DNA of 64,000 bases from an uncultured Psychroserpens sp. (GTDB taxonomy: Bacteria; Bacteroidota; Bacteroidia; Flavobacteriales; Flavobacteriaceae), in the NCBI RefSeq assembly GCF_947503375.1, contig NZ_CANNDQ010000005.1:1-64000 (forward strand), given 5' to 3'. The notes under the pieces were generated by a model. It saw only the letters and a program-made list of their open reading frames with translations. It searched no databases and had not been told where the DNA came from. The position numbers were made by a program, and so were the translations under genes. Shown in pieces: positions 37,346 to 45,294 of the stretch; positions within the stretch are counted from its first letter, which is position 1, and every line of letters starts with the position of its first letter.

Positions 37346-38086
37346 TTATTTAAGAACTTTATATTTATTGAAGAGGTTATCTCTATTACGACGACTTAAT
37401 AATATGTTCTCACCAGTTGTAAGTATTATGAGATTGTCATTTGTGTAAATTTTATCAATTTTTTCTATGTTGACAATATAATTTCTATGACTTTTTATAA
37501 ATGTATCTGTGGGTAATCCATTCATCATTTGGTTTAACGAGGATTGAATGATAAAATCTCCTTTTTCAGTAACCATATTAGAATATGAACCCTCAATAGT
37601 GATATATTTAATCTCATCTATTCCTACTTTTACCAAGGACTTTCCGTCTCTAATAAAAAAAGCTTTATTATAAAAAACGGGTTGCTTATTTGCAAAAGCA
37701 CCTTCGGTATGTAAAAAACTTTCTAAAGACAATTCGATAGCAAACAATAACTCTGATCTATTAAATGGTTTAATAAGATAATTGTTAGGGTCTAATGTCT
37801 TTGCCGTATTGAATACGTTTTTGTCAATAGAAGACGTAAGGAAGATGAAAGGTTTTTTTATGTTTGATGTATTAATGATTTCAGCAAATTTAATACCTAA
37901 TGGCTGGTTACTTATGAAAATATCTATAATAACCACATCAAATTCTAACGTTTGATAGTGTTGAATTGCATCATCGAGTTCACTATCAATAGCAACAATT
38001 TCAAAGTGTTTATCGCTTAACGCGTCTTCAAGAAGTGCAATATCTCTTTTATTGTCCTCGAGTGCTAAGACTTTAATCTTTTCCAT
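37346..38086 (-). CDS. LytTR-family response regulator
   Basis: The 246-residue product has a receiver domain with E10/D11, phospho-acceptor D55 (VVIIDIFIS), T84/S85 and K106, then a LytTR DNA-binding domain (about 140-246; FIKSHRNYIVNIEKID). It follows the TPR histidine kinase gene by 7 bases. The receiver is rather diverged at the usual DxxMP (here DIFIS). Confidence 0.88.
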   Translation of the reverse strand: MEKIKVLALEDNKRDIALLEDALSDKHFEIVAIDSELDDAIQHYQTLEFDVVIIDIFISNQPLGIKFAEIINTSNIKKPFIFLTSSIDKNVFNTAKTLDPNNYLIKPFNRSELLFAIELSLESFLHTEGAFANKQPVFYNKAFFIRDGKSLVKVGIDEIKYITIEGSYSNMVTEKGDFIIQSSLNQMMNGLPTDTFIKSHRNYIVNIEKIDKIYTNDNLIILTTGENILLSRRNRDNLFNKYKVLK

Positions 38087-38093
38087 AATAATT

Positions 38094-39854
38094 TTACTGT
38101 TTGTGGATAAGTAATTTTAAAGCAACTTTAGTGCCTTTGCCAATTTTGCTTTCAATGATAAGCTTACCTTTATTTTTAAGTGCCAATTCATTGCAGAGCG
38201 CCAACCCTAAGCCAGTGCCTGTATTTCCATAAGTGTCTGGCGTGGATTGTCTTAGGATATTGTTATTTGATCTTTGTATTTCAATATTAAATCCTTTTCC
38301 TGTGTCCTTAATTTCTAGCACAATATAGTCTCCGTCTGTATAGCTTTTAAGTTGGATTTCTCCTTTTTCGGGAGTAAATTTTATTGCATTATCTAAAAGA
38401 TTTCTATAAATGACTTTTACAGAATTAAGATCAGCATACGCGAAATTTGGTGTTTCTATTTCTTTATTGAGGACTATATGTTTTTCTTCAATTATTGGAA
38501 GGTAATCATAAAGTACTTGATCAACTATTGCATTCAATTCTATTTTTTTTGGTGTAAATAATAATTGATCTTTATTTTCAAGTACCCAGTGTAACGTATT
38601 GTCCATTAGTAGTGAAGTTTTTTTTGAAAGACTATAGCTTTCTGTAATAAGCTGCCAATTAGAGTTTTGAGAATTTGATTGAAGATTTGAATCAGATAGA
38701 ATTTGAAAAAGTTTGTGTTTTATATGATGAATAGGGGTTTTTAGATCATGTGTTAAGATAGAGAATAGTTTGTCTTTGGTATTGTTTAAATGCGTTATCA
38801 ATTGTTTTTGCTTTAATGTTTTATACGAAAAATAAGTGCCAATTATCAAAGTTAATAGCAATGAAAATCCAATAATGCTATAAAGATTCTTCTTAAGTGT
38901 TTCAGATTTTAAAATTTCATTACTAGCTGCTAAAGCCACTTCTTTTTCCTTTTTAGCAAGCTGCCATACTTTGTCTCTATTCCATATACTGTCATGAATT
39001 TTTTCATATAGTTTACGATAGTGTATAGCTTTTACATAATCCTTTGCATTTTCATTAACAACAGCTAAATTTAGATACGCATTCTGTAATATATTTAAAT
39101 CGTTAGCTTGCTTTGCATACTCAAGTCCTTTTTCAAAGAAAGGAATTGCTTGGTCATCTTTATATTGTGTATAATATAAGTTAGCTATATCTAAAGATGA
39201 TCTTGCAAGCCCAAGAGTATCTTTTAATTTTTCATTGAGTTGAAACCCTAGCAAAAGATTTCTCTCAGCATTTTCATAATCACCCATGTGTAAATAACAA
39301 AGACCAAGGTTATGAATATTAACATTTTGTTTTTCAGAGTTTACTTTTGATCTAGCCTTCCATTTTTCTAGCCATTCTGCACCAAGTTTAAATTCTCGTT
39401 GTTCTAAATAGACCTGACCTAAAATAGCATAGAGATTGCCTACAGAGCTATACTGTTTTTTATTGCCTATAGTAATAGCTTCAGTTAAACTTTTAACAGC
39501 ATCATTATAAAGTTTCTTTTCATCTAACACAATGCTTTTCAGTGTGAGCATGATATAATGCTTACTGGAGTCTTTGATCTGTTTCTTCTCTTTGATTCTT
39601 GCTATCAACACATATGAAGAATCTATTTGACCTCGAGAAAAATACACATGCGCATTGTGAAATTTATCCTTGTTTAGTTGCATAAAAACATCTTCATCTT
39701 TCGAATTACAACTATTACATGCTTTACGGATTTCTGTCTTAAACTCTGAAGAAAACAGTTTCTCTTGAGAATAACATTTAGGTATGTTAATGACTAATAA
39801 GCTCACGCCAATGACTGCCAAAAACCTACCAAATCTACTTTGGTTTGATTTCAT
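38094..39854 (-). CDS. TPR-containing sensor histidine kinase (HisKA type)
   Basis: The 586-residue protein has a signal peptide ending near CYSQ (27-30), TPR-type helices (about 60-290; LYAILGQVYLEQREFKLGAEW, LGLCYLHMGDYENAERNL), one membrane segment (about 324-344), an HisKA box with H369 (LFSILTHDLKTPIHH), and an HATPase domain (LLDNAIKFTPEKG, DTGKGF, GTGLGLAL). A periplasmic TPR sensor is expected. The partner regulator is LytTR-type, which more commonly pairs with LytS kinases. Confidence 0.9.
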   Translation of the reverse strand: MKSNQSRFGRFLAVIGVSLLVINIPKCYSQEKLFSSEFKTEIRKACNSCNSKDEDVFMQLNKDKFHNAHVYFSRGQIDSSYVLIARIKEKKQIKDSSKHYIMLTLKSIVLDEKKLYNDAVKSLTEAITIGNKKQYSSVGNLYAILGQVYLEQREFKLGAEWLEKWKARSKVNSEKQNVNIHNLGLCYLHMGDYENAERNLLLGFQLNEKLKDTLGLARSSLDIANLYYTQYKDDQAIPFFEKGLEYAKQANDLNILQNAYLNLAVVNENAKDYVKAIHYRKLYEKIHDSIWNRDKVWQLAKKEKEVALAASNEILKSETLKKNLYSIIGFSLLLTLIIGTYFSYKTLKQKQLITHLNNTKDKLFSILTHDLKTPIHHIKHKLFQILSDSNLQSNSQNSNWQLITESYSLSKKTSLLMDNTLHWVLENKDQLLFTPKKIELNAIVDQVLYDYLPIIEEKHIVLNKEIETPNFAYADLNSVKVIYRNLLDNAIKFTPEKGEIQLKSYTDGDYIVLEIKDTGKGFNIEIQRSNNNILRQSTPDTYGNTGTGLGLALCNELALKNKGKLIIESKIGKGTKVALKLLIHKQ

Positions 39855-39927
39855 AGTGCATAAGAATAATAATTTTAAAAAGGGAGAGCTTAAGAGGTGA
39901 TTACTACCTCTCGGGTTTTTATTGGAA

Positions 39928-40374
39928 TTAAGGGTTAGGAATTCCAGATGTTGTTACAGTTCCTCGTTCTAATTCTGGATCAGGAAAGGGTCTGCCCTTA
40001 TCTTTACCTTCAATTACAACATACTTTACATAAACACCATGATCTTCATTAGCTGTTGAATTTTCTATTTCATATTCAATTGTAAAAAAGTATAAATTTG
40101 GAGGTTCATAACTTGCCCTGTGTGGGAACTCAATATCAATAATGTGTAAATATTTACCTTTACCCAAACCTGTATCAAAAGTGCCTTTAGATAAAGTTGG
40201 GCCATTAATTATAGGAGTAAGACCATTAGGTATTTGAGCAATAATTTCAACAATAAATTTTGTTCCTTGAGGTATAAACGTTACCAAAGGAGTAGTCCAT
40301 TTCATATCTTCATATGGTCCGCCAGGAAGTTTGTACTGACTTGATTTTACGGAATTGAATTCTATACTCATCAT
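39928..40374 (-). CDS. protein of unknown function (beta-rich)
   Basis: I do not recognise this 148-residue protein. The start at 40374 (MMSIEFNSVKSSQYKLPGG) is preferred; an upstream in-frame TTG adds 13 hydrophobic residues. It has no signal peptide. It appears to be mostly beta strands with Pro/Gly-rich turns (PLVTFIPQGTKFIVEIIAQIPNGLTP, LYFFTIEYEIENS) and ends in a Pro-rich tail. It lies upstream of, and divergent from, the 288-residue unknown gene and the CdtB-like gene, and could be part of the same cassette. No homologue is claimed. Confidence 0.6.
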   Translation of the reverse strand: MMSIEFNSVKSSQYKLPGGPYEDMKWTTPLVTFIPQGTKFIVEIIAQIPNGLTPIINGPTLSKGTFDTGLGKGKYLHIIDIEFPHRASYEPPNLYFFTIEYEIENSTANEDHGVYVKYVVIEGKDKGRPFPDPELERGTVTTSGIPNP

Positions 40375-40579
40375 TTTGAAATTTATAATTACGCTTTGGA
40401 GAGCTAGTAACAATTTATATCACGTTTTCCACTTATGATGGAAATTTAACCGCTTATACCGATAAACTCTCCGTTCACTAAAGATAAACAAAATTTGGCT
40501 AGAATAATGGCAATATTTGATTAACAATTTTAAAGCGCCTATTAAGTTGGGCAATTTTCTAACCAAAATATTTTACAAA

Positions 40580-41446
40580 ATGAAGACACAAGAAAAAAAA
40601 CCAAAATCGATTACAACACTAAACGATTTTAAAGTACAGTTAGCTAAAGCTGATGCATTCTTTAATGACCCTAACCTTCCTAAAACTCTAGAGCTAGAGG
40701 ATGGTGAAGATCCTTATGCTGATAAAGATGGATTGATTGAATTTATAATAGCAAGTGAGCTTATAGACAATCAAGAAGTAATGGACAAATTACTTGAGCA
40801 GAAGAAGATTCTTATTAGTATAGGATCTATTGTTACAGACTATGTTTTTCGATATGCTAAAGCTTATGGAATGGAGTATAAAACTGACGCTGAATTATGG
40901 GAGAGAGCTATTGCTAATATCCCATTAATGTCTTTTATGACTACTCAAAATCAAACATACTCAAGACACTCACAAGGAATTGAAATAGCTGCTGATTTTA
41001 TTGAATTGATTTTAGACACAGTAGTTGATAAAGGGTCTAATGCAATGGATAAGTTTAGAACATTTCTGTCTAATCAAGGTGAATCGTTAAGAGCTGGTGT
41101 TGAAACCAATGCTGATGCTTACGAAACATTTACATTTGGATGCGCTCTAGAAGTAGTTGAAATAGGAGATACTATAGTATATACACCAAAAATTAAAACG
41201 TATGGTGCTAATTTTGATCGTTCAAACTATAAATTTTCACTCTTTTGCGCTAGTTATAATAAGGTAGATATCAACTTTGACTACCTTTATTCTGCATCAA
41301 TTTTTGATTATGAAGCTCTAGAAGATCCTGAAGTTAAAGAAAAATTTGAGGAGTTTATTAAGGGTGGTAGAAAAGCATCTATTGAAAGATCGAAGACATT
41401 TTTTGAAGGTGAACTTCCTCCACCTCCAGCACCACCAATTAAATAA
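40580..41446 (+). CDS. protein of unknown function upstream of the CdtB-like gene
   Basis: I do not recognise this 288-residue protein. The ATG at 40580 (MKTQEKKPKSITTLNDFKVQLAKADAFF) is preferred over an in-frame TTG at 40517. It has no signal peptide. The first half looks helical (FIIASELIDNQEVMDKLLEQ) and the second half mixed (YETFTFGCALEVVEIGDTIVYTPKIKTYG). It ends in a proline stretch (ELPPPPAPPIK). The CdtB-like gene starts 83 bases later, beyond a long hairpin, so the two may be related in function; that is inference from position only. Confidence 0.65.
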   Translation: MKTQEKKPKSITTLNDFKVQLAKADAFFNDPNLPKTLELEDGEDPYADKDGLIEFIIASELIDNQEVMDKLLEQKKILISIGSIVTDYVFRYAKAYGMEYKTDAELWERAIANIPLMSFMTTQNQTYSRHSQGIEIAADFIELILDTVVDKGSNAMDKFRTFLSNQGESLRAGVETNADAYETFTFGCALEVVEIGDTIVYTPKIKTYGANFDRSNYKFSLFCASYNKVDINFDYLYSASIFDYEALEDPEVKEKFEEFIKGGRKASIERSKTFFEGELPPPPAPPIK

Positions 41447-41453
41447 TGGTTCT

Positions 41454-41510
41454 AATAAGAAAATGGAACTATAATCTAATTATTGTAGTTCCGTTTCTTA
41501 TTTTTTATTA
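41454..41510 (+). terminator. long hairpin with T-rich tail between the unknown gene and the CdtB-like gene
   Basis: The outer stem AATAAGAAA / TTTCTTATT and inner stem GGAACTA / TAGTTCC enclose a small ATAAT/ATTAT helix, followed by TTATTTTTTATT. It looks like a rho-independent terminator. Only about 20 bases separate its tail from the next ATG (41530), leaving little room for a separate promoter. Confidence 0.7.
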
Positions 41511-41529
41511 ATCTTTAAAATATATAATT

Positions 41530-42306
41530 ATGCCAGTAATGTTAACATGGAATATGCAAGGTGGTATGGGCACTTATGGGAGTAAGTGGCAAGAATTATC
41601 CAATAGAATAAACAATCCAGGTTTTTATGGTTTCCCAGCTGCACCTAGCATTATTTTTCTTCAAGAATGCTCTACTGTTCCTAATATGATAACACCTCCA
41701 GGTTGGGGTCCAATTCCAGGAGCTCCTCCAAATGTTACAAGAGGGTCAAGAAATTTTGGAACTTATCATAACCCAAATTGTTATTTTGTTGCTCACCATG
41801 CATGGGGAGCTAACAGTCGTGTCTCATTTGCAGTTTTAATAAGTACAGCAGCTATAGCTAATCCTGCTACTCATCAACAATTTTCTCAAGATTTATCAGC
41901 TAATATAGTTGTCCACAATCCAGTAGTCGCTGCCGCAGGCACTCGCCCAATATTAGGTGTGACACATGGAGGCGCAACATATTATACAATGCATGCACCT
42001 TCTGGAGTTGCCTCAGGATTTTCAAGAACCTACATAAGTGGAATGATAAATGCTGCTTTTGCAGGAGGTCCAAATTATGTAATTGGTGGTGATTTCAATT
42101 GTGAGCCTAATACACTTTATGATGCAGCTCATCCAATTCCAGCAGGTAGCGTTTTAAATACTAGCGGTAGTGTTACGTATTTAAATACGTTAAAAGAATA
42201 TGATTATTTTGTTTCGAATAATAATGCTTTGGCTGGTACTGCTTTAAATAATGAAGCCATAACTAATCTCATTTCTGATCATCTGGGAGTTATTGCAGAT
42301 TATTAA
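41530..42306 (+). CDS. CdtB-like DNase I-superfamily protein (cytolethal distending toxin B-type)
   Basis: The 258-residue protein follows the CdtB/endonuclease-exonuclease-phosphatase motif order: N8 in TWNMQGG, SKW at 18-20, E46 in FLQE, R97 in NSRVSF, H155 in TMHAPSG, D188/N190 in GGDFNCEPN, D225 in YDYFVSNN, and D250/H251 in SDHLGV. The TWN-Q-G opening, RPILGV segment and NREP/NCEP loop are closer to CdtB than to ordinary EEP proteins. No signal peptide is visible and no CdtA/CdtC-like lectin genes are beside it. The fold predicts metal-dependent nuclease or phosphatase activity. Toxin function, target and export are inference. Confidence 0.82.
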   Translation: MPVMLTWNMQGGMGTYGSKWQELSNRINNPGFYGFPAAPSIIFLQECSTVPNMITPPGWGPIPGAPPNVTRGSRNFGTYHNPNCYFVAHHAWGANSRVSFAVLISTAAIANPATHQQFSQDLSANIVVHNPVVAAAGTRPILGVTHGGATYYTMHAPSGVASGFSRTYISGMINAAFAGGPNYVIGGDFNCEPNTLYDAAHPIPAGSVLNTSGSVTYLNTLKEYDYFVSNNNALAGTALNNEAITNLISDHLGVIADY

Positions 42307-42320
42307 TAGATGTCATTTGT

Positions 42321-42366
42321 ATGACTTGGTTATAAATTAATTGAATTTTTTGCCTAACCAAGTCAT
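42321..42366. repeat. 12-bp perfect inverted repeat at the convergent gene ends
   Basis: ATGACTTGGTTA (42321-42332) and TAACCAAGTCAT (42355-42366) are perfect reverse complements 22 bases apart. It spans the end of the beta-lactamase-like gene and the short gap after the CdtB-like gene. The T-rich loop makes it a possible weak bidirectional terminator. Confidence 0.5.
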
Positions 42367-43740
42367 ATTATCTGGCATAACAAATAAAGAGGTAGAAACA
42401 TTTTTGGTTGTTTTTTCATCTACAATCCATAAAAAAGCAATACGATCATCATTATCGCAAACAAACCAAACCTCTATACCATTTAAATCTTTGTCTTCAA
42501 CCCATCTGTAACCATGAGCTCTAAAATTTGGTAACGAATTGCGATGCTTCAATATTTCATCCCAAGTTGGATCGTCTCTTTCAATAGCATTTTTAACTGA
42601 ATTGTTTATGTATATATCAATCATTTCATCCTTGTTTCCGTTTTCTATAGCGTTGATCCAAACCTTCATTGCAGCTTCTAAAGGAATAGAATCATTAAGA
42701 TTATTTGGATTAACTAGAGTGATACTTTTTTTCTTGGTTTTTTTGTTTGAAGGGTAGACTTCAAATATATGCTCAACAGATCTTTTAATTTCAGACATTT
42801 TGTTTAAGTCTGGAACACCAATATTGTTGAGTGCGATTAAGGTTATATTGTTCTTGTGATTAAAATAGATCATATTAGTATAGTTAGGTAAAGCACCATA
42901 TATTTCAATGATTTTGTCTTCAGAAGAATTATAAAGTATGTGTTTTGAATTTGCATTTAAAAACTGGTCTTTTTTTAATGCTTTAGACAGTTTTATCAAG
43001 TCTTCTAAAGTTGAATAACAACCTCCAGAGGCATATCTAGCTTTAAAGTTCTGATGACCTTCAATCCATTGATTTCCTTCTTTGATATAGCCTGCTATAG
43101 GTGTTTCGTTAGTGTAGCCGCTATTCTTCATGCCTAAAGGATCAAATATATATATTGAATACGCTTCGTTGAGGTTAAGCCCTGTAACTTCTTCTATAAC
43201 GCTTCCAAGAAGCCAATAATTTAAATTACTATACTCCATATCACTTCCTGGTTCAAACTTTAATTTGAAGTCTTGTATTGTATCAAGATAATGGCCTGCA
43301 AAATCGTTTATGTCAAATAGTATGCTAGACATGAGGTTGTCTTTATCTAATTCGCGAGGTAACCCTGAAGTCATTTTGAGCAAGTGGCCTATAGTAATTT
43401 TTCTTCCGAAAGAAGGCTTGAAGTTTTTCCTATATTTGTTGATGGTGCCTTCTAAGCTTAATTTTTTTTCTTCGATAAGTTTTACGATTACAATTTCGGT
43501 AAATAATTTAGTAATGGAAGCTAAATAAACTTTAGTATCCCAATTAGGTATAGGAATGTTAGCATTAGTATTTGCTATTTTATTTTGATACAGTTTAACA
43601 TTATTCTGTTCGATGTAAACTATTCCATTGAACTCAGTGCTAGAGAGGATATTATTTATAGATTGAAATATTTGTTCTTCAGGAGATTGACATTGAAACA
43701 CTAATACGAAAGCGAAAAATAAGGACAATTTTTTTAACAC
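42337..43740 (-). CDS. serine hydrolase of the beta-lactamase/D-Ala-D-Ala peptidase (class C) family, lipoprotein
   Basis: The 467-residue protein has a lipoprotein signal (FVLVFQC, Cys at 17). The class C-like fold has the SxxK nucleophile motif S75-ITK78, the YSN motif (170-172 in MEYSNLNYWLLGS), and EPG before it. The third (H/K)xG motif is not clear. The last about 120 residues (from AMKVWINAIENGNKDEMID) form a separate domain with a nuclear-transport-factor-2-like look. Such proteins are usually esterases or peptidases rather than true antibiotic-resistance enzymes. Confidence 0.8.
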   Translation of the reverse strand: MLKKLSLFFAFVLVFQCQSPEEQIFQSINNILSSTEFNGIVYIEQNNVKLYQNKIANTNANIPIPNWDTKVYLASITKLFTEIVIVKLIEEKKLSLEGTINKYRKNFKPSFGRKITIGHLLKMTSGLPRELDKDNLMSSILFDINDFAGHYLDTIQDFKLKFEPGSDMEYSNLNYWLLGSVIEEVTGLNLNEAYSIYIFDPLGMKNSGYTNETPIAGYIKEGNQWIEGHQNFKARYASGGCYSTLEDLIKLSKALKKDQFLNANSKHILYNSSEDKIIEIYGALPNYTNMIYFNHKNNITLIALNNIGVPDLNKMSEIKRSVEHIFEVYPSNKKTKKKSITLVNPNNLNDSIPLEAAMKVWINAIENGNKDEMIDIYINNSVKNAIERDDPTWDEILKHRNSLPNFRAHGYRWVEDKDLNGIEVWFVCDNDDRIAFLWIVDEKTTKNVSTSLFVMPDNMTWLGKKFN

Positions 43741-43840
43741 AATTTTTATTTAAAATGAGTCCTTAAAAATAAATTTTGGATATACATTAAAATAGTAAAA
43801 AATCGTCAGAAAAAGTTAAACTCTGTTAAATGGAAATGAT

Positions 43841-44659
43841 TTAAGAAGAGAAAATTGGAATTTGAAAGCGTCTATCAGATTTAAAAAAATCCTTAGGCTT
43901 CATACTTGTAAATTGTTTTATTTCCTTATACAAATGAGTTTGGTCGTAGAAGCCATTATCAAATCCTATTGAAGATAATTTTGTATTAATATGATTATTT
44001 GTGATTTTTAAAGTATGAAATAGCCTTATTATTCGGCAGTATTTTTTAGGTGTTAAACCTAAGTTAGTTATGAATTTTCGCTCAATGGTTTTTAATGAAG
44101 TATTAGTTTTGAACGCTAAATCTTTAAAATTTATTTGCCCTTTAGTCTTTAAAATTTCTTGAATGGTATAATCAAAAACCATATCGTTTTTATTAATACG
44201 ACTTAGTCTTTTCATCAAAAAAGTTTGAATAAGTTGTAATTGTTGGGTTTCATTTTGTGCTTCAAATAACCGATGTTCTAAAATACTAATATCTGTTCCA
44301 AAAACATCTTGTATTAGAATAGATTGATCTATAGTATGCTTTAGATTCTGTTTAGTGAATTTATATAAACTATATGGTTTTATTCTTACAGATAAAAGAA
44401 TGTTGCCTGTAACATTAATATTCTGAGCTTTTGTTTTCAATCCAGACAAATGGCTTTTAATTTTTACGATCTTTTCAGTGTCTGAAGACTTTCTGTACAT
44501 TGTATTTGATGTAAATACAAGTTCAACTGTATTGTCTGGAACTATTAAGAAATCTTTGTTGTGATTTGAGATACTATTTGAATGTTGTTCTTTCCAAACA
44601 CAGTCAACATATTTGTTAAGCTCATAATTAAGTTTATATTCTTCGTAAAGTTTATCCAT
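43841..44659 (-). CDS. AraC family transcriptional regulator
   Basis: The 272-residue protein has a C-terminal double helix-turn-helix of the AraC type (about 165-265; INFKDLAFKTNTSLKTIERKF, then IGFDNGFYDQTHLYKEIKQFTSMKPKDF). The N-terminal sensing part resembles the DUF6597 type (VWKEQHSN...VPDNTVELVFTSN). The signal is unknown. It lies upstream of the beta-lactamase-like gene in the same direction with a 100-base gap, so it may control that gene. Confidence 0.87.
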   Translation of the reverse strand: MDKLYEEYKLNYELNKYVDCVWKEQHSNSISNHNKDFLIVPDNTVELVFTSNTMYRKSSDTEKIVKIKSHLSGLKTKAQNINVTGNILLSVRIKPYSLYKFTKQNLKHTIDQSILIQDVFGTDISILEHRLFEAQNETQQLQLIQTFLMKRLSRINKNDMVFDYTIQEILKTKGQINFKDLAFKTNTSLKTIERKFITNLGLTPKKYCRIIRLFHTLKITNNHINTKLSSIGFDNGFYDQTHLYKEIKQFTSMKPKDFFKSDRRFQIPIFSS

Positions 44660-44732
44660 ACAATAAAAATAAAGGTTTTACACAGATGGTAGATTTAAAC
44701 AAAAGTTAATTTATATAATAGGTTGGGTTGTA

Positions 44733-44772
44733 AAAACAAAAAAGCCTGATTTTTATAAATCAGGCTTTTTTT
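44733..44772 (-). terminator. strong terminator after the alanine-rich lipoprotein gene
   Basis: The stem AAAAAAGCCTGATTT / AAATCAGGCTTTTTT is flanked by A-runs (minus-strand T tail). It ends the minus-strand 44795-45178 gene, and separates it from the AraC gene. Confidence 0.85.
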
Positions 44773-44794
44773 AGATTATTGATTAGACCATAAA

Positions 44795-45178
44795 TTAGTT
44801 GTCTTTTTTCAACTTGTCTGCTGCATCATTCAATGCTTTTGCACCTTTGTCTTTAGCATCATCAGCAGCGTCGTTAACAGCCTTTTCAGCATCGTCTGCC
44901 ATGTCTTCAGCGCCTTCTTTTACAGCTTCAGCACCATCTTTGATAGCATTTCCAGCAGCATCAACCGCATCTTCAGCACCTTCTTTTACGGCTTTAGCAC
45001 CATCTTCGATAGCATCACCTGTAGCTTCTGCTGCATCTTCAATTGCGTCTCCAGCTTCTTCAGCTGCATTTTCAATATTATCTGCCGCCGCTTCAGCACC
45101 TTCTTTAGTTTCTCTACATGATGTTACAGACACAACAAGTGCCAATGCCAATGCAATGTTTAAAATCAGTTTTTTCAT
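44795..45178 (-). CDS. alanine-rich 11-mer repeat lipoprotein (LEA/apolipoprotein-like)
   Basis: The 127-residue protein has a lipoprotein signal with Cys21 (VTSC). The rest is an amphipathic helix of Ala/Glu/Asp/Lys repeats with an 11-residue period: 43-53 (GDAIEDAAEAT), then two 22-residue copies at 54-75 and 76-97 (GDAIEDGAKAV..., GNAIKDGAEAV...). Such repeats resemble group 3 LEA or apolipoprotein helices that lie on membranes. A long antisense ORF covers the same bases but is a by-product of the repeat codons. Function is unknown; stress or envelope stabilisation is a guess. Confidence 0.82.
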   Translation of the reverse strand: MKKLILNIALALALVVSVTSCRETKEGAEAAADNIENAAEEAGDAIEDAAEATGDAIEDGAKAVKEGAEDAVDAAGNAIKDGAEAVKEGAEDMADDAEKAVNDAADDAKDKGAKALNDAADKLKKDN

Positions 45179-45294
45179 TGTAATAGTTTTAGTGTTAATT
45201 ATATTCCACGAAATTAATAACTTAAATTGAAATGTCCTTAAAAAACATTAACTTTTTGTTAACATTAAGTGGCTTTCCTTTTAATTTTACTGAA

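Noticed and set aside
42337..43740. Antibiotic-resistance beta-lactamase
   Set aside because: SxxK and YSN motifs are present but the third motif is not clear and there is an extra C-terminal domain. Such lipoproteins are usually esterase/peptidase relatives.
44799..45230. 143-residue plus-strand ORF opposite the alanine-rich lipoprotein
   Set aside because: It is the antisense of repeat codons (Ser/Ala-rich by mirror image) and runs across the gene's own start. The minus-strand protein has a lipoprotein signal and clear repeats.
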